A stretch of 64,000 nt of DNA from Paenisporosarcina sp050269735 (lineage in GTDB: Bacteria; Bacillota; Bacilli; Bacillales_A; Planococcaceae), in the NCBI RefSeq assembly GCF_050269735.1, contig NZ_JBNNIX010000001.1, positions 682,001 through 746,000 of the forward strand, written 5' to 3'. A program made the position numbers and the translations under genes. A model generated the notes under the pieces. The model was not told the origin of the DNA and did no database searches. It worked only from the letters and a program-made list of their open reading frames with translations. Within the stretch, counting starts at the first letter, position 1, and each line of letters opens with the position of its first letter. Below, one piece after another: positions 25,307 to 34,091 of the stretch.

Positions 25307-26868
25307 AAAGGCAAGTTTCCTTTCTGTATCTCTTCTTGAAGCGCACGCAAGCGTCGGTATTTCGCTTGGAGTTCGCTCACATAATTGTTCCAGTAATCGG
25401 TTTTGCCACTTTTCTTCGCAGCCGATTTCATCTTTTTCCAAATGCGTACGGCTTGTTTATAGTTATGGCGATTGCGCTCACGCACTTCTGTCAGGGCAAG
25501 TACATGATAAAGCGGTAGTACGGTTTCAGGCGCTTCCTGAAGAACCGTCTTCAAGCCACAAGATTCGGCATAATCAAGCGTTGACCCAAATCGGTGATGC
25601 AGTGCCACCCAATCTTGATAACGCTGTTGATCTATCAAGAAATCGGAATAAGCACGGACGCCAAATGAACCAAATTGCCAGAATAACTGCTCACGCTCAG
25701 CATCGGGCATTTCGATGAATTTATACAATGCATATAATTTTGATACGAAAACGGAACGGTTCCATGCAGATAGGTGACTGTTCACATATTCAAAAATATG
25801 CGGTCGCATCGCATGCAAAATAATCGTCAACGACGCCACATCATCCTGTTCTTTCGCAAGCTTCGCCAAATGCATCCATTCCGGCATATCGCTTGGGAGA
25901 ATGCGATCCGTAATCACTTTTAATTCGTCCGGTTTTTTTAACAACAAGCAGAACAATGCCCGGAATAAATCATTATTGAGATTTTTGTCTTCGTTTAAAT
26001 AAGCAAACTCTTGTTCACGACGGGCTTTTTCTGTCAGTAAAATCACCCAATAGGCATGGAACAAATTAAATCGAAGGTCAGCCATCGTTTCCAGTTCATA
26101 AACGATATGACGAACATGAAGCACGAGTGCATCATAAAAAGGATCAGCAGAGAACAAACGTGGTTTGCTCGACAAATTCAACAGCTGATGCTGTATATCT
26201 TCAATATCAGTCTGAATCGTGGCACGGAACAAATTTTCATTCATATCTTCGCTGACATCAAACAACATACGAAGCAGCATCGTTTTGGTATATACCTCGT
26301 AAAGAGGCTGCCATTCACGTTCAAACGGCATAAACTTCTTCAATTTTTGTTTCATTTGGTTAATTGAGTTGTCGATGAAATAGCGTTCTTTCCATGACCA
26401 ATCACCCGACACGGCATTGAACGTCGATTGAACAATGGCGTTCCAGCTTTCTGGTGTTCGTTCATTAGCAAGGAGCGATAGCTGTTCCGACTTTTTCAAG
26501 CGCCATTCCTGGAGCCACTCGGATAAAGAAAACTTTTGCATATATAAACTGAATATAACGGCTAAGCAATGACGGCATAGTCGTTTTTCCGGACAGGAGC
26601 ACGTGATTTGCTCTTCTAATAAATGAATCGTCACGATGGCAGGACTTACATCTTGCACTTTTGCTTCGAGTAAATGTTCGTACGGATCATATGAAAGCGC
26701 ACGTACCGCTCCATTGCGAACGGAAAAAGAGGCACGTCGGACCAGCTCCTCATCCTCTTGATGAGAAGGGTGCAAGTCTTCTGCAATTGACTCCATCCAT
26801 TGCTGGACATGGGTTTGGTAGCGTACGGCAATATTAAATAACGAATGGCTCAACAACAACATCTCCAA
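25303..26868 (-). CDS. ywqB: SWIM zinc-finger protein YwqB
   Basis: 521 residues. The SWIM motif CSCPEKRLCRHCLAVIF (CxC, then CxH) lies at about 88-105 and should bind zinc; the rest is helical and of unknown fold. SWIM proteins pair with SNF2 helicases in many Firmicutes, and here the two genes overlap by four bases, so they likely act together on DNA. TTG 26868 with GGAAAG upstream; ATG 26862 is an alternative start. Confidence 0.9.
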   Translation of the reverse strand: MEMLLLSHSLFNIAVRYQTHVQQWMESIAEDLHPSHQEDEELVRRASFSVRNGAVRALSYDPYEHLLEAKVQDVSPAIVTIHLLEEQITCSCPEKRLCRHCLAVIFSLYMQKFSLSEWLQEWRLKKSEQLSLLANERTPESWNAIVQSTFNAVSGDWSWKERYFIDNSINQMKQKLKKFMPFEREWQPLYEVYTKTMLLRMLFDVSEDMNENLFRATIQTDIEDIQHQLLNLSSKPRLFSADPFYDALVLHVRHIVYELETMADLRFNLFHAYWVILLTEKARREQEFAYLNEDKNLNNDLFRALFCLLLKKPDELKVITDRILPSDMPEWMHLAKLAKEQDDVASLTIILHAMRPHIFEYVNSHLSAWNRSVFVSKLYALYKFIEMPDAEREQLFWQFGSFGVRAYSDFLIDQQRYQDWVALHHRFGSTLDYAESCGLKTVLQEAPETVLPLYHVLALTEVRERNRHNYKQAVRIWKKMKSAAKKSGKTDYWNNYVSELQAKYRRLRALQEEIQKGNLPL

Positions 26869-26928
26869 AAAAAATCTTTCCTTTCATTATACGGCTTTTC
26901 GAGGAAAACCGTAAGTGAAAGGAAAGAA

Positions 26929-27333
26929 TTATGATTTTAAATGAAGGTAGGCTTGCAAAAATTCTTTAAACTTTTCTTTATCATCCGTTGGTTTACTATA
27001 AAACTCCTGGAATAGTTGAAAGAAAGTAGGGTCCGATTTATATGCATGGTAGACAGGATCTAAGGATTCATCTCCGTAATTGTCCACGGGCTCATTGACA
27101 CGCATGACTTTTTTCCGAGAAACGGTAGAAGAGTGATATATAACTTCATTACTGATATCTCTCGGAATTCGATATAGTTCACACATGGCACGAAAAACTG
27201 GTAGAGAAATACTCTCAGGATTCGTTTCATAGCGGGATAAAGTACTGGCAGAAATATTCAGTAGTTTGGCAGCTTCTTTTTGAGTAAGTTGAGATAGCTT
27301 CCGGTACTCCATAATCAGTTCATGTAATTGCAA
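26929..27333 (-). CDS. XRE-family helix-turn-helix regulator
   Basis: About 134 residues. A Cro/C1-type HTH at about 10-60 (LTQKEAAKLLNISASTLSRYET) and a C-terminal acidic/aromatic region (YHAYKSDPTFFQLFQEFYSK). TTG 27333 is preferred, because AAGGTGG lies eight bases upstream; the open frame continues 12 codons further. It is divergent from the next gene and separated from ywqB by 60 bases. Target unknown. Confidence 0.75.
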   Translation of the reverse strand: MQLHELIMEYRKLSQLTQKEAAKLLNISASTLSRYETNPESISLPVFRAMCELYRIPRDISNEVIYHSSTVSRKKVMRVNEPVDNYGDESLDPVYHAYKSDPTFFQLFQEFYSKPTDDKEKFKEFLQAYLHLKS

Positions 27334-27561
27334 AATCAACACCACCTTAGTTGCAGGTAGTGTAGTCAATTTCAGCTCTCTTGTTTTAAGATATCTTATT
27401 ATTGAAATGGCGTTTCATAATTGATATATTATTTTTAATAAAAACAGAATATTTAGTAATATTTTAATAGTTTATTCCACTTAATGGAACTGAAACCAAA
27501 TTAATTCCATTTCAGAAAGGTTGATTTACTTTGCCCATCCTATGAAATTGTACTGCCTGGA

Positions 27562-27870
27562 TTGCAACAAAGCACCAAATTCAAACAGAAAGGCCAGGAA
27601 TTCTTACTATATGTGACTCCGAACGGAGAACGCAAATCAGCAATCATCGTTTCGAATAATAATGGAAAAGCGTTGATTGGAAGCTTGTCATTTGATTCCT
27701 TTGAAATTGAAGATTTGCACATTGATTTTATTAACAGCAAATGCTCTTTTACATACAAAGAATCACTTGGAAAGGATCTCGCCACCACCATACAAAACAT
27801 ACTGCTCGGGTTCTTCATACAGTACCACGAGCGATCTATTGCCTTTATTACATACAAAAAAAAGAAGTAA
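27562..27870 (+). CDS. Hypothetical protein (start uncertain)
   Basis: At least 102 residues, beta-rich in prediction by eye (LLYVTPNGERKSAIIVSNNNGKALIGSLSFDSFEIEDLHIDF), ending in a lysine tail. TTG 27562 is the first usual start, but has no ribosome site; the frame remains open upstream (SYEIVLPG) to about 27517 without a normal start codon, so the 5' end may be damaged. A good terminator follows. Not ComK, despite the neighbouring IDEAL protein. Confidence 0.5.
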   Translation: MQQSTKFKQKGQEFLLYVTPNGERKSAIIVSNNNGKALIGSLSFDSFEIEDLHIDFINSKCSFTYKESLGKDLATTIQNILLGFFIQYHERSIAFITYKKKK

Positions 27871-27879
27871 TAATTACTT

Positions 27880-27909
27880 ATGCTACCTGTCAACCGGTAG
27901 CATTTTTTT
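27880..27909 (+). terminator. Terminator after the hypothetical gene
   Basis: Perfect 8-bp stem ATGCTACC/GGTAGCAT with eight-base loop and T6. Confidence 0.9.
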
Positions 27910-27992
27910 CGGATATGTCATGCACGAAACATACGGGATTGTGATACACTATTAGTAATCAGAATATTTTGATAAAAAAGGAGGGGATCACA

Positions 27993-28427
27993 ATGTTACA
28001 CGTACAACTAATGAAACCATTTTATTCAAAACTAGAAGGACAAAAGATGAAACTGGTATTTGCCTATCAATATTTCTCTATTAAAAAAGATGACGAATTA
28101 TTTCACTTCATTCCTGTGGAAGGAAAAGAAATAATTGTTAATATGCATACGTACCAAGTCGAGAACTTATCGGATGTCTTCGTCTTTCAAAAAGGTAATC
28201 GTTTCATCCGCTTACCACTCTATCAATTGTTGTTAGTGTCTGATATTCATATGCATTTGCAAACGATTTTAAAACATGGCGAGCCGGAAGACAAAGAACC
28301 AGCTAGCGATGTTAAGGAAGAAGCAAACGAATTTATTTCGTTACTCGAGCAAGCAAATCGCAGCCGAATGATTGATTACGCGCTTACTACGCGAGATCAA
28401 AGTCTCTTTGATCGATTGACACATTAA
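27993..28427 (+). CDS. IDEAL-domain protein
   Basis: 144 residues. The C-terminal IDYALTTRDQSLFDRLTH matches the short IDEAL domain found in several small Bacillales proteins (for example B. subtilis YhzC beside comK). The N-terminal 100 residues look beta-rich (MKLVFAYQYFSIKKDDELFHFIPVEGKE). Strong ribosome site AAAGGAGGGG before ATG 27993. Function unknown. Confidence 0.75.
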   Translation: MLHVQLMKPFYSKLEGQKMKLVFAYQYFSIKKDDELFHFIPVEGKEIIVNMHTYQVENLSDVFVFQKGNRFIRLPLYQLLLVSDIHMHLQTILKHGEPEDKEPASDVKEEANEFISLLEQANRSRMIDYALTTRDQSLFDRLTH

Positions 28428-28462
28428 CCGTTGGAGGATAATCATGGAACTCAATAAAAGTT

Positions 28463-28500
28463 GAAAACACCTGCCAAAGCAATGAGGGAGGTGTTTTCTT
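28463..28500 (+). terminator. Terminator after the IDEAL gene
   Basis: GAAAACACCT pairs perfectly with AGGTGTTTTC. A six-codon frame (MELNKS, 28444-28464) with a good TTGGAGGA site runs into the hairpin. Confidence 0.8.
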
Positions 28501-28556
28501 GTGGAAATTTTTATGTATATTCCTCTTCGTTTTGATTTCTTCCGATTGGCGAGGTG

Positions 28557-28626
28557 TTTATTCCGTTTCGCGATCCCTTTATTCCTCTACGACCACGGTT
28601 TATTCCTCCTCAACCAAGTTTTCATC
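28557..28626 (-). repeat. 21-bp-period array, inverted GAATAAA core (4 units)
   Basis: TTTATTC cores start at 28557, 28578 and 28599, with a variant TTTCATC at 28620; period exactly 21 bp. Minus-strand equivalent of the arrays at 3294 and 35376. The 1.16-kb gap from 28428 to 29591 holds this array, a minus-strand small gene with its terminator, three palindromes and a further terminator. Confidence 0.75.
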
Positions 28627-28705
28627 CCGTACGCCAACAATTTTCCACAAAAACACCCATCAAAATAAAGTGTGATGGGGCCATTTAGTTTAGTGATGAG
28701 CCCAA

Positions 28706-28745
28706 ATTAAAAACCCTTCTCCGAAATATTGCGATCGGGGAAGGG
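28706..28745 (-). terminator. Terminator of the 34-residue peptide gene
   Basis: On the minus strand CCCTTCCCCG pairs with CGGAGAAGGG (one wobble pair), followed by TTTTTAAT. It lies 32 bases after the stop of the small gene. Confidence 0.75.
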
Positions 28746-28776
28746 CTCTAGTCGTACCTGTACATACAACACGCTC

Positions 28777-28881
28777 CTAAATTGAAGTCAACACATACAA
28801 TATTATGACAGATACACTTGACCCGATGACGCCGAACAAGATATCGACAGCATTCAATTCAAGAAGTTTGTTTAATTTCAT
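28777..28881 (-). CDS. 34-residue membrane peptide
   Basis: Minus-strand frame ATG 28881 to TAG. It begins MKLNKLLELNAVDILFG and continues into a strongly hydrophobic helix ending VLTSI. A purine-rich AGAGGATGTGG lies upstream and a clear terminator downstream, so it forms a complete transcription unit although very short. It could be a holin-like or type I toxin-like peptide, a signalling or regulatory membrane peptide, or a small structural protein; nothing in the sequence decides. Three AAAA-N5-TTTT-like palindromes lie about 205-280 bases upstream of it. Confidence 0.55.
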   Translation of the reverse strand: MKLNKLLELNAVDILFGVIGSSVSVIILYVLTSI

Positions 28882-29085
28882 ATCTACCACATCCTCTCTA
28901 CTTTTTCTCTGCTTAGTTAAACTAACTTATAGAAGCGGCTGGCGTCTTACCATTCCTAAAACGTATCGCAGGAAATACGATTGTATTAATATATGTAGAA
29001 ATTTTCCTTTGATAGGTTATATAAAGTTTAGGTTTTGTTGGAAAATTTTATTCATTTTTCACTGAATTTCATTTCAATGATTCTC

Positions 29086-29163
29086 CAAAATTCAATTTTG
29101 GGGCATTTTCCAAAGGCAAAATTGAAATTTCTAAGCTTAATAGGTGGTCAAAATTCAATTTTG
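29086..29163. repeat. Three CAAAATT-N-AATTTTG palindromes at 31-32 bp spacing
   Basis: CAAAATTCAATTTTG at 29086 and 29149, and an imperfect CAAAATTGAAATTTC at 29117. Starts are 31 and 32 bp apart. This is the family seen upstream of ssbB. They lie upstream of the minus-strand 34-residue gene and about 430 bases before the plus-strand membrane-protein gene. Confidence 0.7.
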
Positions 29164-29371
29164 AGGCGAAATGTATCCAATAAAACAATGGCGATTTAAA
29201 CTGAAGTAGAGCTATTGAACCTTTTGGGGAAGGGGAGATAGGGGACGATTGATGGATACATAGCGTTGCGGGAATCTCACCTCATTCCTACACCAATCCG
29301 CGCGCAATTAAGCTTAAGAGCAGTATAATTCTGTCGACCTGTTTAGGTGGGGGCCTAAATCTTGTACAAAG

Positions 29372-29408
29372 AAAAGTGTGAGTAAAGTTGGGAGCTCACA
29401 CTTTTTTC
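29372..29408. terminator. Terminator without an assigned gene
   Basis: AAAAGTGTGAG pairs with CTCACACTTTT, followed by TTCC. Upstream are a TATAAT (29324-29329) and a small hairpin TTTAGG/CCTAAA (29342-29359), so a roughly 75-nt RNA could end here. No protein-coding frame feeds into it. Confidence 0.65.
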
Positions 29409-29591
29409 CTTGGACTCACTCAAAATCTATTTCAAAAGACATAAACCTGTGAACCTCTTACTATATTCCCATAACTTTATTACCAATTTTTCCATATCTA
29501 TACCCTTCGTACGTTACAAATGATGTCGAATTTTGGTAAAGTAAAGGAAGATTAATAGCTACTGGTAGTTACAGGAAGGAAATTTGATAAT

Positions 29592-30281
29592 ATGATTTTT
29601 GATTTTAGGTTTTGGAGATATCTAGCAAACCAGCAAGAACTAATAGATAATCTCGGATCTGCCACGATGCGCGATTTTAAAAAACGCGTCTGGATGGTCG
29701 GTCTGTTCGGATTACTATTATTTGTTACACAAGAGCTGTGGGGAATGAACACACAGCACCTCACTTCTTTATACGCATTAGGCGGCAATGACCCATACAC
29801 ACTGGCTCGTCTGGTCTCACTTGTTGGAATCATCCTATGGGCAATCCTTTATATGGCCTTCCACTTTTTCGGCATTGCTTTCCTATTGAACCGCATCACA
29901 GGCATCGAATTATCCAAATTGGCCGTGTTGCAACTATATGTTTTAGGAATCCTATTACTTGAAAAAGCATTCCTATTTTTCATCTTTATGATGACGGGTG
30001 TAACCACTCCGGTATCACTGTTTTCATTTGGACCGCTGGCAGCAACGGTTTTCGAAAACCCATTCCTTGTACTTTTCTTTAATCAACTATCCATCTTTAC
30101 TGCGCTAATTATTGCGTTGCAAGTTCGTTTCATCCGCGCATTCACGGATATGAACCCGCGCATCATTTTACTGATTGTCATTGCTATACATATCGTGATG
30201 GCACTCATTACTGCGGCAGTCGGCTTAATTCCTCTTGAAGAATGGTACGGTCGTTTTGTTGAAGGAGGTGCCGTCAAATGA
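29592..30281 (+). CDS. Multi-pass membrane protein paired with an HlyD-type adaptor
   Basis: 229 residues with about five hydrophobic helices (around 33-48, 70-95, 105-135, 155-172, 190-212), resembling the broad YIP1-like group of Firmicute membrane proteins. ATG with AGGAAGGA upstream. Its stop overlaps the ATG of the next gene by four bases, so the two proteins are probably made together. Function unknown; it may be the membrane partner of the adaptor. Confidence 0.6.
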   Translation: MIFDFRFWRYLANQQELIDNLGSATMRDFKKRVWMVGLFGLLLFVTQELWGMNTQHLTSLYALGGNDPYTLARLVSLVGIILWAILYMAFHFFGIAFLLNRITGIELSKLAVLQLYVLGILLLEKAFLFFIFMMTGVTTPVSLFSFGPLAATVFENPFLVLFFNQLSIFTALIIALQVRFIRAFTDMNPRIILLIVIAIHIVMALITAAVGLIPLEEWYGRFVEGGAVK

Positions 30282-31570
30282 ATAAATGGTTAACAATCGG
30301 AATATCCGTCGCCGTTTCAGCTTTCCTTGGTGCCAATGCGATTCTATTGTTCAGCGACAAAAGCGTAATTTCTAAAGACGTGTATGTCCATGATTACGAA
30401 CGTCTGGCAGCTGGCGACTTTGAAGAATCTTTGCCGAAAGAATCACTCGTTGCTCCGCTCGATACGACCACTGTTTATGTCGAAAGTGAAGATACCATCC
30501 AAGACTGGTTAGTTAAAGAAGGAGACGCTGTGAATGCTGGCGACGAGCTTGCTACGTTGAATACGTCGACAGCTGATGAACAACGCAAAGTTTGGGAGTC
30601 GGAGAAGACATCACTTGAGCGTCAAGTAACGGAACTCAACACAACAATCAGTACGTTGCAATCTGACCGTGCAACTGCACAAAGCACAAGCAGTTCAACG
30701 GGAAATGCTACAGACAACGTAACAGAAAACACGGACGATCAAACCGTTAATGTAGATGTCAACGTAGATGTTGGCGTAGACGTATCCCAAGACGGTGCTT
30801 TCGCACAAGCAATCGCTGAAGCGCAGCAGAAATTGTCTGAAGTCAATCAACAATTACAAGTCGTCAATGCACAGCTTGCTCAAGAAGGAGCGGCTGCCAT
30901 CATTAGTCCGGTCGAAGGAATCGTATCCACAATTCGAGACAAAAATGACCGCTTGGCGATCGAAATTTACAGCATCGATAAAATCATCGTTACGTACGCA
31001 ACGGATGAGCAATGGCAGGACGTGCAAGCCGACGACCGCGTTCGCTTGCAAGCAGATGGCATGGAACAATCACTAGAAGGAACAGTAACGCAAGTTTCCC
31101 AAGTTCCTGCACAAGATTCCGAATTCCTGACTGCCTATAAAGCACTAGAACCAAAAGAACATAAGAACCCACTTGCATACTATGAAGTTCGCATTCAACC
31201 GAAAGAACCAATCACAAACTTGCCTTTCGGAAACAACACGAACGCCATGGTGCTAGTAAACGAAGCACAAAAAGCGGTTGCCGTTCAGAGCGCTTGGTTA
31301 AACAATCGTTTCGACAAGGAAGCAACTGCATATGTCGTCAACAAGGACGGCTTAGCAGTGAAAACTCCTGTAACAATTGCCTTTGACTTGAAAACACGTT
31401 CGATCATCACAGAAGGGCTCAAAGCCGGCTCAGTCGTTGTGTACGAACCACAAATCAACGACTACCGTTATGCACCAGCTATTTTTTACCCAATGCCAAT
31501 GGAATCTCCGTCATGGGAATCTGTAAAAACATTCGGCTGGAAAAACTACCTTAAATACTTAGTGCGATAA
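30278..31570 (+). CDS. HlyD/RND-type membrane-fusion adaptor protein
   Basis: 430 residues: N-terminal membrane anchor (about 5-27), a first biotinyl/lipoyl-like half (PLDTTTVYVESEDTIQDWLVKEGDAVNAGDELATLN), a coiled-coil hairpin (about 108-210) interrupted by an Asn/Val/Asp-rich stretch NVDVNVDVGVDVSQ, the second lipoyl half IISPVEGIVSTI, and a beta-barrel region. Such adaptors usually work with ABC or RND transporters, but none is adjacent; only the multi-pass membrane protein upstream is coupled to it. Confidence 0.78.
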   Translation: MNKWLTIGISVAVSAFLGANAILLFSDKSVISKDVYVHDYERLAAGDFEESLPKESLVAPLDTTTVYVESEDTIQDWLVKEGDAVNAGDELATLNTSTADEQRKVWESEKTSLERQVTELNTTISTLQSDRATAQSTSSSTGNATDNVTENTDDQTVNVDVNVDVGVDVSQDGAFAQAIAEAQQKLSEVNQQLQVVNAQLAQEGAAAIISPVEGIVSTIRDKNDRLAIEIYSIDKIIVTYATDEQWQDVQADDRVRLQADGMEQSLEGTVTQVSQVPAQDSEFLTAYKALEPKEHKNPLAYYEVRIQPKEPITNLPFGNNTNAMVLVNEAQKAVAVQSAWLNNRFDKEATAYVVNKDGLAVKTPVTIAFDLKTRSIITEGLKAGSVVVYEPQINDYRYAPAIFYPMPMESPSWESVKTFGWKNYLKYLVR

Positions 31571-31576
31571 ACATAG

Positions 31577-31613
31577 ATGACCTCTTCCTAGCAATGGAAG
31601 AGGTCATTTTTTT
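31577..31613 (+). terminator. Terminator of the adaptor operon
   Basis: Perfect 12-bp stem ATGACCTCTTCC/GGAAGAGGTCAT with a seven-base loop and a run of seven T residues. Confidence 0.95.
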
Positions 31614-31617
31614 GATT

Positions 31618-31712
31618 AGATAAAGTAAGTGGCCACAGTGTGATGCCCTATACAGGGGTGGGAGATAAACGGTGGCCGCCAGGAAAATAAAGAACCCCAC
31701 CACTGCGTGATG
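31618..31712 (+). repeat. Dispersed repeat AAAGTAAGTGG...GCGTGATGC, copy 1
   Basis: About 95 bp: AAGTAAGTGGCCACAGTGTG at one end and AAATAAAGAACCCCACCAC plus GCGTGATGC at the other, with ATAAACGGTGGC inside. A second copy lies at 48391-48634, interrupted by about 140 bp with two long hairpins. Both copies sit immediately downstream of terminators. Confidence 0.75.
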
Positions 31713-31814
31713 CCCCATAAAAAACTCTCCCACTCCCCTTATTAATTGATTTCCCCAAACTTTCAATTATTTTGATATGATAGTAGAAAACTATTTTCAA
31801 AGGAGTGCCAAGTT

Positions 31815-33041
31815 ATGCATACTGATACATCCACTTTTGAACAATATTTCCTCATGAACACCGATGATGTCATTCAATACGTTAAATCTAAAATAGATAC
31901 GTTCCAAAATGCACAACAAATCACATGTCAGGAAATCGGTGACGGGAACTTAAACTATGTGTACCGCGTTGTGAACACGGAGACGAACGAATCGGTCATT
32001 CTCAAACAAGCGGGGACGACTGCGCGCATATCTGACGAGTTCGTCCTTTCGACAGCCCGCAACAAAATCGAAACCGAAGCACTACTCTTACAACATATAC
32101 TGGCACCAGGGCTAGTTCCTGAAATCTTACTATTAGATGAAACGATGAGCTGCTGCGTCATGGAAGACTTATCGCATCTGACCATCATGCGCACTGCACT
32201 CACAAATTTCAAGACGTTCCCGAATTTCGCGGAACACATCACGGACTTCCTTGTGAACACGTTACTACGCACATCTGACCTAGTGTTGAACCATAAAGAA
32301 AAGAAAGATCTTGTTGCGAAATTCATCAACCCTGAGCTTTGTGAAATATCGGAAGACCTCGTGTTTACAGAGCCTTTCCATAACAACTTCAACCGCAACG
32401 AAGTGACACCAGGCAATGAACAATTCGTTCAAACGCACCTTTACGAAAACGAAGAACTTCACTTGGAAGTCGCCAAATTGAAGTTTCATTTCATGAACAA
32501 CACGCAATCGCTCATTCACGGCGACTTACATACGGGCTCCATTTTCATCGACCAAAATGACACGAAAGTCATCGATCCGGAGTTCGCATTCTTTGGGCCG
32601 ATGGGCTACGATATCGGAAATGTCATGGCGAACCTGATTTTCGCGTGGGCTCGAGGCCGCGCCTACTCAAACAAAGAATTCACGGAATGGGTCGAAAATA
32701 CATTATTCGACATCATGGACTTATTCGACTCGAAATTCCGCGCAGCTTGGGACGATCATGCAACGGAACTCGTCGCTAAAAATGCCGATTTCAAAGAACA
32801 GTACATCCAAAATATCCTGAAAGACACTGCTGGTATGGCTGGACTTGAACTGGCACGCCGCATCGTCGGACTGGCAAAAGTGAAAGACATCACGACGATC
32901 GAACCAATCGAAGAACGACTGAAAGCAGAGCGACTTTGCCTGCGCGTCGCAGTGGAACTGATCTTCAACCCATCAGATTTCCAAACGGGCGGCCAATACT
33001 TAACTGCACTACAAAACGCACTCCAGGAGGAAAACAAATGA
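31815..33041 (+). CDS. mtnK: S-methyl-5-thioribose kinase (or 5-deoxyribose kinase)
   Basis: 408 residues, APH-like kinase fold. ATP loop EIGDGNLNYVYRV, catalytic loop SLIHGDLHTGSIF and metal-binding VIDPEFAFFGPMGYDIG are MtnK signatures. It phosphorylates methylthioribose (C1) in SAM by-product salvage. Its downstream partners are mtnA and a class II aldolase rather than the rest of the methionine salvage genes, so it may serve a DHAP-shunt pathway and accept 5-deoxyribose. ATG with AAAGGAG upstream. No SAM riboswitch is seen before it. Confidence 0.93.
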   Translation: MHTDTSTFEQYFLMNTDDVIQYVKSKIDTFQNAQQITCQEIGDGNLNYVYRVVNTETNESVILKQAGTTARISDEFVLSTARNKIETEALLLQHILAPGLVPEILLLDETMSCCVMEDLSHLTIMRTALTNFKTFPNFAEHITDFLVNTLLRTSDLVLNHKEKKDLVAKFINPELCEISEDLVFTEPFHNNFNRNEVTPGNEQFVQTHLYENEELHLEVAKLKFHFMNNTQSLIHGDLHTGSIFIDQNDTKVIDPEFAFFGPMGYDIGNVMANLIFAWARGRAYSNKEFTEWVENTLFDIMDLFDSKFRAAWDDHATELVAKNADFKEQYIQNILKDTAGMAGLELARRIVGLAKVKDITTIEPIEERLKAERLCLRVAVELIFNPSDFQTGGQYLTALQNALQEENK

Positions 33042-34054
33042 CTGAAGCACTTAACCCGATCGAATGGAAAAACGACGCCCTCGTCTTGCTCGACCAAACC
33101 AAACTGCCGAACGACATCGTCTATGAAGAATTCACAACCGTCGAAAGCGTGTGGGATGCGATTGTCACCATGAAAGTCCGCGGTGCCCCGGCCATTGGCG
33201 TTGCCGCAGCATACGGCGTTTACTTGGCTGTTCGCAATGCTGAAACCGATTTGGTGGAAGTAGTGCAGAAAAGTGCAGCGTATCTGGCTACGTCTAGGCC
33301 GACCGCAGTCAACTTATTCTGGGCTCTCGACCGCATGAAAGCAGTCAAAGCGCCGGACGCTACGTACAAAGAAGCTTTATTAGCGGAAGCAAAAGCGATT
33401 CATAAAGAAGACGAAGAAATCAACCGCAACATCGGCGAAAACCTATTAACGTTATTAGCTGACGGCATGGGAATCTTGACACATTGTAACGCTGGTGCCC
33501 TTGCGACATCTAAATACGGCACAGCTACGGCACCGATGTATCTGGCGAAAGAAAAAGGCTGGGACTTCAAAGTATACGCTGACGAAACTCGCCCGCGTCT
33601 TCAAGGATCCACTTTAACAGCACTGGAACTAAGCAGAGCGGGCATCGACGTAACAGTCATTACCGACAACATGGCTGCTATGGTCATGTCGCAAGGGAAA
33701 GTACAAGCGGTGATCGTCGGCTGTGATCGTGTCGCTGCAAACGGGGATACGGCAAATAAAATTGGGACACTTGGCGTCTCCATTTTAGCGAAACACTACA
33801 ACATTCCGTTTTACGTGGCTGCACCGACGCCAACGATCGATTTAAATACACCAACAGGGACGCAAATTCCAATCGAAGAACGTCACAAATCTGAAGTCAT
33901 CGAAGGCTTTGGCAAACTGACAGCACCAGCGGATGTGAATGTCTACAACCCGGCATTCGATGTCACGCCTCACGAACACATCACGGCCATCGTTACGGAG
34001 AAAGGCATTGTTCGTGCGCCATACGTAGAAAACCTGAAAAAATTATTCCAATAA
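33038..34054 (+). CDS. mtnA: S-methyl-5-thioribose-1-phosphate isomerase
   Basis: 338 residues, eIF2B-like fold. MKVRGAPAIGVAAAYG, catalytic cysteine in LTHCNAGALAT and catalytic aspartate in VGCDRVAANGDTANKIGT are diagnostic. It isomerises the aldose 1-phosphate to the ribulose 1-phosphate. ATG 33038 overlaps the mtnK stop (ATGA) with CAGGAGG just upstream, giving tight coupling with the kinase. Confidence 0.96.
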   Translation: MTEALNPIEWKNDALVLLDQTKLPNDIVYEEFTTVESVWDAIVTMKVRGAPAIGVAAAYGVYLAVRNAETDLVEVVQKSAAYLATSRPTAVNLFWALDRMKAVKAPDATYKEALLAEAKAIHKEDEEINRNIGENLLTLLADGMGILTHCNAGALATSKYGTATAPMYLAKEKGWDFKVYADETRPRLQGSTLTALELSRAGIDVTVITDNMAAMVMSQGKVQAVIVGCDRVAANGDTANKIGTLGVSILAKHYNIPFYVAAPTPTIDLNTPTGTQIPIEERHKSEVIEGFGKLTAPADVNVYNPAFDVTPHEHITAIVTEKGIVRAPYVENLKKLFQ

Positions 34055-34091
34055 ATTGGGCTGTGCCTAGTAGCAGAAAAGAGGAATAGGT

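Noticed and set aside
25307..25441. Longer N-terminus for the SNF2 helicase
   Set aside because: It would overlap ywqB by 139 bases; the ATGA overlap at 25303-25306 with an internal ribosome site gives a normal start.
27562..27870. ComK itself, because an IDEAL protein lies next door
   Set aside because: The sequence lacks any ComK-like segment and is too short.
31620..31814. SAM (S-box) riboswitch upstream of mtnK
   Set aside because: No S-box core motifs are visible; the stretch is a dispersed repeat plus AT-rich DNA.
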